From Iris pallida (lineage: Eukaryota > Streptophyta > Magnoliopsida > Asparagales > Iridaceae), in assembly GCA_029216955.1 (NCBI GenBank), contig JANAVB010004179.1:18778-82777 (forward strand): 64,000 bases of DNA, written 5' to 3'. The position numbers and the translations under genes are program-made. Under the pieces are notes generated by a model, which saw only the letters and a program-made list of their open reading frames with translations, was not told the DNA's origin and ran no database searches. Shown in pieces: positions 49,375 through 58,429 of this stretch (within the stretch, counting starts at the first letter, position 1; each line of letters begins with the position of its first letter).

Positions 49375-49703
49375 CTACGCAGGCGTAGAGAGATCTCCTT
49401 CCTCAGCCACTGCATATAAGTAGGATCCACGCCAGAAAGATCAATATTCGTAGGTGCTGGATGACTGAACTCCCGGTTTAACTGTCTTCTGGTGCCACCT
49501 CCTCCTTCACAGCTATCTCGGCTTTAGGAATCACTTCCTCCTTAATAGTAGGAGGAAGTTCTTCCTTGACCTTCATCTCTACTTTAGGTACCACTACCTC
49601 CTCAGCAGCAGCGGAAGCACTACCTCTCAGCAGGAGGTACCACTACCTCCTCAGCAGCCATCTGTGCCTCTCTCAAGCGACGTGCTCGGGTCATAGGTGC
49701 CAT
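49375..49703 (-). pseudogene. Small acidic/Lys-rich frame in CACTA B, broken
   Basis: The minus strand starts MAPMTRARRLREAQMAAEEV and, after a one-base shift, continues with Glu/Lys-rich repeats (VKEELPP, IKEEVIPK, VKEEVAPED). It ends, in another frame, with IDLSGVDPTYMQWLRKEI. An internal duplication of GGTACCACTACCTCCTCAGC (49578 and 49634) caused or followed the shift. I do not recognise the protein. It could be an extra CACTA gene or a captured fragment. Confidence 0.4.
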
Positions 49704-49859
49704 CTGGATAGATTGATGGAAACATAGAGATTAATTAGGGATTAAACAAAATGACAATATTAGAGTAGTTTGGAAGATTCATTGTTGTATGTAGATTAAT
49801 TAGTGGTTAAACATATTTTACTTTAATCATCTTCTAAAAATTTATCTTCTTCGTCCTCC

Positions 49860-50560
49860 GCATCCTCATTCCTCTTACTCCTCATCTTCGCTTTCATCTA
49901 CTTTGTTTTCCACTTCGGATACTTCTACCACTTCTACACGATTCGACGTGTAATATGGAACTTCCGTTGTGTCCATGTCAACTGTATTTGTTACGAGAGG
50001 TAGCGCGTCCTCTTGATAATCTATTTCATCAACATCGTAGGTATTTCTGGCTTTAGTCTTGCATACTGCACACCAGTCCAACCTAGTTGTTCCCCGTCTA
50101 GGATAAGTAGTAAAGTAAACTAGTTGAGCCTGACTTGCTAGGACAAATGGTTCGTATCCTTGATATCGACGGCGGTAGTTAATATCCACAAGACCATGCT
50201 TGTTAATTTTCCAAGCTTGATCTTGGATTGGATCGGACCAATCACACCTGAATAACGCGATCTTAGCCGGTTCTATGCTGTAGTATGTCAACTCCACAAT
50301 CCCGTAAGACGCCATAGAAATCATTGTTCGGATCTACATCTTTATAGTTTGTAGATCGGATACACAAACAACTATTTTTGGTCGAATCAAGATCTGGAAA
50401 GTTCTTTCTGATCGAGCATTTGTTGACTTAAACCTAAACCCATTCACAATAGCTTGGCATATTTTGACGAAATAAATGGGCCCCTTAGCTAGAGTTCTAA
50501 TAGACTCATTCTCTAGTATTGCGTCCGGACGATCGATCTAAATACCACAAGATAAGAATT
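49860..50560 (-). pseudogene. TNP2 C-terminal region (DUF4216) of CACTA B
   Basis: Minus strand. The N-terminal part of the domain is ESIRTLAKGPIYFVKICQAI and VNGFRFKSTN. After a frame change near 50335 follows an open 149-codon stretch with GIVELTYYSIEPAKIALFRC, CDWSDPIQDQAWKINKHGL, NYRRRYQGYEPFVLASQAQL and an acidic tail ending VDESEDEE. This is better preserved than the copy in element A. It is separated from the N-terminal remnant by an intron-like stretch (50580-50820). Confidence 0.85.
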
Positions 50561-50819
50561 AAATTCAGTTCCGTTAATTATTGTGCAAAGTGCATATACG
50601 AGAAGTAATTACTGCATCATCTTACATATGCACTCAACCATGAAGGTAAATGACATCTCATTTCTGTTCCAGTTCTTCATCCGTTATGTACTGTCTACTC
50701 GACCTCACCTCATCATTAAATGTGCTGAAAATAATAACACATATACCAATTAGTGTAATAATAATATTGGATACTATTACATGCATAGATGACGTAAATG
50801 TGGACGTAATAGTTACTTA

Positions 50820-51500
50820 CCCCTCGAGCTTCTCCACTTCATCCTCGTCGTAATTGAGCAATATATATAACTGAGTAGCCCTTAGTTCCTCGTCATTCAG
50901 ATATAAAGGAGTCCTTGCATCGGCAGTCTTGTAACCACTTCCAACAGTGAATGATCCTCACAACCAGGATACAAAGGAGTCCTTGCATTCTCCAGCAACT
51001 CCATGAACTTCGTAGCATCGGCATTCGGTGCCTCCTCTATCGTATCATGATTGTCTAGATCGAAAATAGGCCCCGCAGTATCAAAACCATGTTCACCCAC
51101 CCTTCATCGTAACTAGCGTGGTCATGGACATCCATATATAGAAATTAGGCTCCAGCTCCGATGCTAAAGGCACAAGTTCTTCGTATGACGTCCATTGATA
51201 ATAATTCGGCATAAAACCTCTCGAGTACAAATGATATGTTACATCCACTTCTTTGATATTTCATGTTGGACATCTCACACATGGACACTAATTGGTACGA
51301 TCTATGTACTGAGGGAACGCCTTGGCGAACTGCAGGAATTGCTCTACCCCATGTAAAATTCATCCCGCAAATCGCACATGTCATCAGGATTGACGATTGT
51401 ACATCCACGAACGATGCGAGATAGTAATTCGTATCCATTTGACAATAATTCTGTAAAGATAGATACATATTATTCGAGTATATTCAAATTGATGCATATA
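50820..51500 (-). pseudogene. TNP2 N-terminal remnant of CACTA B with internal deletion
   Basis: Transposase-associated sequence lies at about 51200-51468. Then comes FMELLENARTPLYPGCEDHS and LLEVVTRL, and the reading jumps at about 50900-50920 straight to NDEELRATQLYILLNYDEDE, which in element A lies more than 1.3 kb of TNP2 further on. The whole catalytic core and DUF4218 are therefore gone. The 16 bp AAAGGAGTCCTTGCAT occurs at the junction (50905-50920) and again at 50973-50988. Element A has only one site (about 43082), so the junction copy looks like templated filler. Confidence 0.85.
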
Positions 51501-51610
51501 GACACATGAGTGTCAAATGAGTGTCATCACATGTTCAAAAAGAAGGCCCCCTCTCTGACCCTCCCTTTGGCCCCCTCTACTTTCTTGCTTCTCATTCGAC
51601 TCTCTCATCC

Positions 51611-52092
51611 TATTCCGCATCATATGATATCTTCTCAACCTCAGCCTAGAGAAGTGTGGAAATATTAATGTTAACCAAGGTTCACAGTATCGGTATCAGT
51701 ATCGAAATCGGTTTCGGTATCATTTACGGTTGATATCATGAATCTCATAGCTTCCGCTAGCAGAGCACAATGTAGAGCCAAACGTGAAGCAGAGTTTCAC
51801 ATTCAAAATATTAGAAGTAAAAAGTTTTCGATTGGTGGTGGGACGAGTCAGAATCCTTTCTCGTCCACCACCAATCAAAACTTTTTACTTCTAATATTTT
51901 GAATATGAAGCTTTGCTTCACGTTTGGCTCTACATTGTGCTCTGCTAGGAAGCTATAAGATTCATGATATCAACCGTAAATGATACCGATAACGATACCG
52001 ATACGATACCGATACTGTGAACCTTGGTTAATATTAATATATCCACATTCTCTAGGGTGAGGTTGAGGTAGATATCCTATGATGCGGAATAG
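51611..52092. repeat. 480 bp palindrome in CACTA B
   Basis: Two arms of about 237 bp (51611-51847 and 51860-52092) around a 12 bp centre are nearly perfectly inverted. Weaker symmetry extends some 30 bp outward. Inside each arm, about 65 bp from its outer end, is the AAGGTTCACAGTATCGG end of the MITE family seen at 52502-52986. The duplicated unit is therefore larger than the MITE, which argues for an inverted duplication or foldback event and not simply a MITE. Confidence 0.9.
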
Positions 52093-52189
52093 TCAGCTCA
52101 ATGACCCAAATGAGAAGAAAGGAAGTAGGAAAGCTCACTCTATACACTCTAGGATACTACGATATACTACTAGTATACTCACTCTATAC

Positions 52190-52305
52190 ACTCTTACTTA
52201 TGCAAGTTTTTTGAGGCAATCAGCGTTTTACTAGATTTCCGAAAAAAATCTATAACTCTGATAGGCCCAAAAGGCTTGGCATAAGTAAATTTAATTTTAT
52301 AGAAG
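52190..52305. repeat. Hairpin repeat related to those in CACTA A
   Basis: The left arm has ACTTATGCAAGTTTTTTGAGGC and the right arm inverted GCCCAAAAGGCTTGGCATAAGT, about 110 bp overall. It is the same family as 43685-44250. Confidence 0.75.
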
Positions 52306-52501
52306 GGCTCAAAACATTGTACCAAACATACCTACACTTCTAGGATAATCTATACACTGTAGGTACTAGGATACTTCTTAGCAAGGTTCACAGAGTAGGT
52401 AATCCCTAATATCTTAGGATACTCTATACACTCTAGAGGATACTCTATAGGTACTAGGATACTCTATGTATACACTCTAGGTACTAGGATACTCTATATA
52501 C

Positions 52502-52986
52502 AAAGGTTCACAGTATCGGTATCGGAATCGAAGTATCGGACTATTCTACGAGTATTGGTATCGGCGATATCGGTAGTATCGGCGGTTTCGGATCGGAGTA
52601 TCGAGATTTTTTGGTATCAAAAAAAATAATTATTAATAAATTATTTACATTTAAAAATATATTTTAACATTTAGGTATAATTTAAGTATTTTCAGTGTTA
52701 TTTCGTAGTACTTTTGAAATTGAATAACATTGTAATCACCATTAGCAATTGGTTTACATATAATAGATTGATTTTCTTCTTTTACATGTTTTTACAATCT
52801 TATTATGCTTTAAACCCTTGACGATTTGTCTTTTTCGTTTAATTTTCTTTCCCGAATTGACCGAAAAAGAGACCCTTAATTTTGGTATCGGTAAGTATCG
52901 AGTATCGGTCGGTAAGGATCGGGACATGCCAAACCGTATCGGTATCGGCCGTATCAGATCGGTATCGGTCGATACTTTAAACCATG
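52502..52986. mobile_element. hAT-type MITE with GTATCGG subterminal repeats
   Basis: The 485 bp element has ends AAAGGTTCACAGTATCGG and, inverted, CATGGTTTAAAGTATCGA. It is flanked by CTATATAC (52494-52501) and CTATATGC (52987-52994), an 8 bp target duplication with one change, as for hAT elements. Many GTATCGG words lie near both ends. The interior is AT-rich and non-coding. Confidence 0.75.
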
Positions 52987-53219
52987 CTATATGCTTCTTA
53001 GGATACCTCATGTTCTAACCTGTCACAGGATACTCACTCCTAGACACTCAAGTTCACTCATAGGATACCTCACTCTAACACTCACTCACTAGGATGCACA
53101 TTAGCCCAAAGTCACTCATGTGTTCTCACAATGGGGTTGCCACATAAAACTATTTTTTTGATAGCCCCTCCTCTCCAAACTGTCACATACTCACAAGCAT
53201 GTGAGTGTGACACAGTAAA

Positions 53220-53690
53220 TAGCATGTCGTGTCAGTGTGTGTGTGTCGTGTCAGTGTGTGTCGTGTCAGCGTGTCAGTGTCGTGTCAGCATGTGTGCGTA
53301 TCGTGTCAGCGTGTGTGTGGGTCGTGTCAGTGTGTGCATGCCGTGTCTGTGTTAGCACGTCAGGAAGAGGAGCTAGGGTTAGGGTTTACCTGCCTTAGTC
53401 GGAGTCGGGTCAGGGTCGCCGGAGATGGAGCAGCGACGGAGGGGACTGGTCGGATCGACGTCGACGAGGGGACTCGACGGTGGAGGTGCAACGGAGGGAC
53501 TGGGGTCGCTGATGGAGGGGGATCGCCGAGGGGAGGGGGTCGTCGCGAGGGGGGTCGCCGGAGACGAGAGAGGGTGGGTGGAGGAGGTCGCCGAAGATGA
53601 GAGGAGGAGGGGGAGAGAGATTTGGGGCTCGAGGCACGCGGGAGATCAAAAATTTGGGGAAGGGGAAAAGAAAATGAATTCGATCGGTTC
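53220..53690 (+). repeat. GTGTC minisatellite and GC-rich block of CACTA B
   Basis: 53220-53360 repeats GTGTCAGTGT/GTGTCGTGTC units. 53370-53690 is G-rich with GGAGGGGG and CGCCGGAG words. It is collinear with 44965-45420 of element A. On the transcribed (minus) strand it lies between the 5' end and TNP2, so it is promoter or leader sequence. The long frames here come from base composition. Confidence 0.8.
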
Positions 53691-53699
53691 CCAGCACCC

Positions 53700-53978
53700 T
53701 ATATGGACGTCGCTAAAAGTCGCTGTTAACTAATAAACTTGCGGCGTACTGGAGTAAGAGTCGTAAAACGTCGTTGAATAAAATCAATCAGCGACGTTCT
53801 GCGACTAAACCACAACTTGTTCTTTCCAAACGATAATGCTAGTCGCTATCAGTCGCTAAACGTCGCTAAATACGACGTTCAGCGACGTCACTTTGATACG
53901 TCGCTAAATACACAAAAAAATAGCGACGTTTTTAGCCGGAGTCGCTAATGTCGTCGCCAATAGGACTATTTTGTAGTG
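53700..53978 (-). repeat. 5' subterminal repeats and terminus of CACTA B
   Basis: At least a dozen TCGCTAA, GCGACGT and CGTCGCT words in both orientations lead to GGACTATTTTGTAGTG. This is the likely transposase binding zone by analogy with En/Spm. Confidence 0.85.
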
Positions 53979-53981
53979 ATG

Positions 53982-54138
53982 TACTTGTCGCTAGTAGAGT
54001 ATGTCGTTGTAGCGACAATTGGCGACGTTTTTTCGGTTAACGAGCATAAATTACGTGACTACAAGAAATTGTAGCTAAATTTGTCGCTAATTTTTAGCCA
54101 CATTTTAGGCGTCGCAAATATTTCTTATTTTGGTAGTG
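53982..54138. mobile_element. Right end of older CACTA-like element C
   Basis: Starts directly after the right ATG of element B. It has GTCGCTA, GGCGACG and TCGCTAAT words and ends TTCTTATTTTGGTAGTG. Its end inverted (CACTACCAAAATAAG) is closer to the left end of B than B's own right end is. Confidence 0.6.
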
Positions 54139-55190
54139 TTCTCTACACTTCATTGAGCGAGGAAGTTATGTCCCGTAAGAGATCCTTCTATTCACCCTGT
54201 TTACATCAAACAAGAAATTTATCTTAAGCGAGAAGTAGCAGTAGATCTGATAGTGGTCGTCGTGTTACAGAGAAATCTTACAGAGATGAACATCAAAAGT
54301 TACTGATGCATCAAAAGCAAGGAGAAAGTGGTTGATTTGTAATCAAGGAACTTATGAAAAGAATGGTTTTGTTGTTTGGTGTCTGCAATGAGAATTAACT
54401 TCCGAATTCTATTGCATTATACGGGGAATTGGATGATCATCATATGCATTTACCAATTGAGCAATAAGAATGGGTGCAAAATGTTTCCATAGTAGAATAT
54501 AGTGGTAGACTAAACTGTGTACCATTTAGAACCTATGGTGTGCAATGCTTATGATTCTCTATCATAGAGGAGTGGGTCAGTGGTTTCTAGTTGAAATGAG
54601 TAATTGTGACACATGGAAGTGTCTAGTGGAGAATATAAACGTTGCCTAGTAATTGGTTGTGAAGGATAGATCTAGTCTATGGTGGCAGATCTAGTCTATG
54701 GTGGTAAAGTTGAGGACAGGAAATCACATGCAAAACCAGTGGAAACCAATGGGGCAACGTCATAACGTCTATGACTGTTTTTTGTTTGCATCTCATAAAT
54801 TTTGCTCCAATCTCTCCTTTTCTTCCATCTTACTATTTTATTTCATCTTACTATCGTACCTAACTTTTGTATTCTTATACTATTGGCCATGAAGGAAGCA
54901 CGTCGTCATACATACTCAAAGCTCTTGTGACTTTCTTTTGCTCCCTCACTCACTTCCTCCACTCCATTCCCTCCATCAATGCTTCCTTTGATGATACATT
55001 ATCGATGACGATGATGGTAGGTTTATGCAAAACCCATCTCGATACATGGGACCACATTATCATACACTTATTATGTCTCTTTGGCAATGCCCCTTAATTT
55101 CTAACGGTACCAAACAATAATTGTTAACTAGCCCATGGTGGCATATAATGGCGGTAATACCATACGAAAATATAGAACCCAAACAATTAT
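54139..55190. other. No recognisable gene
   Basis: Moderately AT-rich DNA. GATCTAGTCTATGGTGG is repeated in tandem at about 54668 and 54688. Short frames (54698-54892, 54867-55097) match nothing I know and lack coding-like continuity. Confidence 0.5.
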
Positions 55191-55600
55191 ATACCAGAAG
55201 ATGCACGTGCGTTGCACGTTAAATTATTATTTTTATTTTTTTATAATTTATTAGAAATAATTTAAATATTTAAATAAAAATTAAAATTTATTGTATATAT
55301 ATATTTATAATTAATTATTTTGTAAAAATTTAATTAATTTGTTATGGATAAATTTTTTATGATATTGTTGAAAATAGTTCAAATATTTAAATATATTTGA
55401 ATTAAGATTTGTTAAACAATTTAAATATATTATTTATATTTTCTTTAAATTTAGTTTCTAAACAATTTTAAATTTTTTTTAAATAGATATTTGTACGGAT
55501 TAAAAGAGAAAAAGTTTGTTTTTATAAGTAAATTTTTTTTACGAAATGACGGATGAGGAAGTTAATTTTTATCCTTCGTAATTTTTAAAAAATAAAATGG
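55191..55600. other. AT-rich segment starting with a GCACGTGCGTTGCACG motif
   Basis: The near-palindrome GATGCACGTGCGTTGCACGT at 55199-55218 is followed by about 350 bp of very AT-rich DNA. Similar motifs mark ends of some plant repeats, but I cannot place this one. Nothing else is visible. Confidence 0.4.
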
Positions 55601-55674
55601 GCCATGATACATACGGCTTAGACAGCTCACTTTTGAGCCGTTTTGAAGCCTCATTATATATATATATATATATT

Positions 55675-55780
55675 TGGAACCAGGTAAATTGTTTACGGAA
55701 TCGCTCCCACTGGGATTCGAGCTCCTGACCACTCGGGCCGCATGCATCTCTCTTAACCACTAGGCTAGAGGTCATCTGCT
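55675..55780 (-). mobile_element. tRNA-derived SINE (5' region)
   Basis: The minus strand carries a pol III box A, TAGCCTAGTGGTTAAGAG (55750-55767), and a box B-like AGCTCGAATCC (55713-55723), in the right order and roughly right spacing. Folding and CCA features of a real tRNA are missing, and it runs on into AACAATTTACCTGG and a TA tract. The 3' end is unclear and may reach about 55600. Confidence 0.6.
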
Positions 55781-55789
55781 ATTTATATA

Positions 55790-55792
<3 letters not shown>

Positions 55793-55840
<48 letters not shown>
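55793..55840. repeat. (TA)n left of the inverted mini-repeat
   Basis: Pure TA dinucleotides. Similar tracts follow at 55913-55962 and flank the partner repeat (57401-57428, 57497-57510). Confidence 0.95.
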
Positions 55841-55842
<2 letters not shown>

Positions 55843-55911
55843 CACATGTTGCCTCAACAAGTCCTAAAATTTTTTATAAATAAATAAATAAAGATATAGG
55901 CAACATGTGAA

Positions 55912-55912
<1 letters not shown>
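55841..55912. repeat. Mini-element copy 1 with 14 bp terminal inversion
   Basis: The 72 bp copy starts TTCACATGTTGCCT and ends AGGCAACATGTGAA. The interior has CAACAAGTCC, then (TAAA)n and GATAT. TA tracts lie on both sides. An inverted copy lies at 57429-57496. Confidence 0.85.
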
Positions 55913-55963
<51 letters not shown>

Positions 55964-57400
55964 ATTTTTTTTTTCGAAAATGCAATTTATTGAAATAGAA
56001 GGAGTGGCTCAAAAAGAGCATTACAGAAAGTACCATAGGCAAAAAACACAAAAAGGCCTTGGTAAACTAAGTAGGAAACACAAAAGTTTTAAAAGTGAAA
56101 ATTCAAAATTTTGCAAATTCGAAATTTTGAATTTTTTGACCGGTCGTGGGAGTTCAGCCCTGAGTAAATGCGGGCGCGAAACCCGAAGGGTCAGGTGCGC
56201 AACCCAAAGGCACGCAGGCCAATGGAGAGCAGGCGCACTGCCCGAGGGGGCTCTGCCTGAGGGGCGCTCTGGCCGAGGAGGCCTCGCCCCCCCCCCCCGG
56301 CGCGGCGCCCGAAGTCAGGATGGCTCCGGCGGGGAGGCTGGCCCAGAGCGGTACGGACGGAGGCGTGACGAAGGGGAGGCTGGACGAGAAGGAGGGAGCG
56401 GAGGGGGAGAGCGGCCTCCGGCGAACGGGGATGGCGGCTACCGGACGGGAGGGGGAGGGCCCTCCGGCCAGAGACGGAGAGAGCGCCGGAGGGGGGTGGA
56501 GAGGATGGGAAGAGAATGGGGGGCCACCGACAACGGTGCCGGCGAGAGCTCCGGCGCTGGGAGGAAACGAAGAGGGGGGGCCAGCACAGGGCCGCCGGGA
56601 GGCACGGCCAGGGGCTCGAGGGAGGAAGACGCCGAGTTGGGCCACCGCGGGAGGGGGCGGGAGTCCTCAGCCGAGGGGGAGGACGCAGCCGTGAGGGGAG
56701 GGGGGGCAGGCCCTGGCGGCGGGAGCCGAAAGGGTGGCTGCCGCGAGGGCGCCGAGCACCGGGGGGAAGGCGGAGGGGCGCCAGAGGGAGAGAGGAGCGG
56801 GGGGTGGGGCCACGGCCGAGGAGTGGGCGGCGACGGCGAGAAAGAGAAGCGAACGCCGGCCGGCGCCGATGAGGGGGGAGCCGCGGCCACCCGAGCCCAG
56901 GAGAGAGGTTCGACTCCCGAGGGGGGAGGACGACAGCTGAGGGAGGGCAGGGGCACCGGGGGGGCGAGGCCGGGCCAGTCCAGAGAGGAAGGGCCGGGGG
57001 GAGGGCATGGCTGTGGGAGCTGGCGGGTGCCCTCAACCAAGGGGGGGACGACACCGCGAGGACGGCGGCGGACGGAGGTGAAGCGGGGGGAGGCAGGCTC
57101 GACGGAGGGGCTGCCGAAGGGGAAGGACCTGGCCTCTGCCCGGCGACTGTAGCAGGAGCGGAGCCGCAGCGTTGCCTGCGGCGGGGACGCCGGGGGCTCC
57201 GGGGCCGACGTCGCGGAGGGAGAGGACGGCGGCACTGAGGACGACAAGGAGGCTGCCGGGGCGATGACGGTCGGGGGAGCAGGCCGTCGGAACCCGTCGC
57301 GAGCTGCCAGGGGGCGGCCCACCACGGCGGCGGCCACCAAGGGGGTCCCCACCCACCGAGCGCTCCCCAGGGAGCAGAGCTGCTCTCCATTTTTGATATG
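55964..57400 (-). mobile_element. GC-rich segment with A tail, probable retrocopy or deleted LINE derivative
   Basis: On the minus strand this ends in AATAAA (55986-55991), then a 10 A tail (T run 55965-55974). About 170 bp of ordinary 3'-UTR-like sequence precedes the tail. Before that lies about 1.2 kb of very GC-rich DNA (56145-57390). All six frames are long there because stops are rare, including a 390-codon plus frame and a 399-codon minus frame. None resembles a known protein, and I call no CDS. The tail looks like a plant LINE 3' end. The GC-rich body could be LINE 5' sequence joined by internal deletion, or a captured gene leader. Confidence 0.5.
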
Positions 57401-57428
57401 TATATATATATTATATATATATATATAT

Positions 57429-57496
57429 TTCACATGTTGCCTATATCTTTATTTATTTATTAATTTTTCTTAGGACTTGTTGAGGCAACATGTGAA
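57429..57496. repeat. Mini-element copy 2, inverted relative to copy 1
   Basis: The 68 bp copy, when reverse-complemented, matches 55841-55912 nearly throughout, with small indels in the A/T runs. Together the two copies enclose the GC-rich segment. Confidence 0.85.
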
Positions 57497-57540
57497 ATAT
57501 ATATATATATAGGAATGGTACTTCATTGACAAAGAATTAT

Positions 57541-58420
57541 GGTGTACAGTGCTTTACAATTTATAAGTAAACTCGCCTCTCCTTATGATTCAGTCTTTAG
57601 CTTCCATACAAATATCACTCTTATATTGTTCAGGATTCCTGATGGTGTCGTTGCTTCTCCGTCAAATATTCTACGGTTCCGGTCATGACAGACATGCTAA
57701 ACAGCTGCCAGCAATCTGTATCTCACTCTCCTATGTGTCCTTCCTCCATTGTTTGCGAGGACTTTCACCTCGCCAATGACCTCCTGGAGCTCCTGGTGGT
57801 CATTTGAAGTGATGGATAATTGACTTTTGAAGTGTCGCCAAACTTGAGTGGTAAAACCGCACTAAAAGAAAAGATGATCACGAGTTTCAACCCCATTACC
57901 ACAAAAGACACACATGTCATTTTGGATCTGAATGTTGAATCTGATGAGTCTCTCCTTGCTGAGCAACCTATCCCAGACGGCTTTATACGTGTAATGCCTC
58001 ATTTTCAAAGCCACACCTTTAGTCCAGACTACTGTATGCCACTTGACAAGCGGCCGGGTAGTCCGCAGCTTTTCGTAGGCAAGTTTATGTTGGAATTTGC
58101 CAGATGGCGAACCATCCCAAACCAAGTTGTCAACGACGCCCTCTTCGTCAGTTGGTATACTCTCAATATCCTCCTGTAGCCATTGCCGGACATGCCTATC
58201 TGTTATGTGCCACTCGTCGTTCCACTTGAGGGCCGACACACCTTTTCTTTGCTGCCGAGTATTTCATATGTGTCCCAGCCAACTTTGTCGACCAAGGACT
58301 CGTGGTTGATCCATGGGTCTTTCTAGATACTAGTTACTTGTCCATCGCATATAACTCGCTGCATGGATAATTTTAGTATGTTGCATTGTTTCAGCATCAT
58401 TTTGTATGTTACTAACATGT
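57541..58420 (-). pseudogene. L1-type LINE, 3' end of pol (zf-RVT region)
   Basis: The minus strand encodes DPWINHESLVDKVGW, then, after a one-base shift near 58240, ALKWNDEWHITDRHVRQWL. The zf-RVT domain typical of plant L1 reverse transcriptases follows: LVWDGSPSGKFQHKLAYEKL, VKWHTVVWTKGVALKMRHYT, RLLSKERLIRFNIQ and CVFCGNGVETRDHLFF. The tail HDRNRRIFDGEATTPSGIL runs to about 57545. Stops and shifts show it is dead. The endonuclease and polymerase parts are missing (5' truncation near 58420-58440), as is usual for LINE insertions. Confidence 0.88.
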
Positions 58421-58429
58421 TGTTGTTAG

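Larger units (their letters stand above)
46157..53978 (-). mobile_element. CACTA element B, complete ends with ATG target duplication
   Basis: The 7.8 kb element starts CACTACCAAAATAT on the plus strand and ends ATTTTGTAGTG (minus CACTACAAAATAG). Both sides are flanked by ATG (46154-46156 and 53979-53981), the 3 bp duplication expected of CACTA elements. Subterminal arrays of GCGACGTTT, TCGCTAA and CGTCGC follow inside both ends (46180-46680 and 53700-53970). It carries a Ptta-type gene, a small acidic frame and a TNP2 remnant, all on the minus strand, so the right end is 5'. The TNP2 deletion makes it non-autonomous. Confidence 0.88.

Noticed and set aside
46157..54138. CACTA B ending at 54138
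   Set aside because: The terminal inversion is good, but the 3 bp flanks (ATG/TTC) disagree. The end at 53978 gives ATG/ATG.
55675..55780. A tRNA gene on the minus strand
   Set aside because: Box A and box B are present, but acceptor stem pairing and 3' end are not. It continues as a SINE.
55980..57152. 390-codon plus-strand frame and 399-codon minus-strand frame in the GC-rich block
   Set aside because: All six frames are long because stop codons are rare in GC-rich DNA. The products are low-complexity Gly/Arg or Pro/Arg sequence with no domain.
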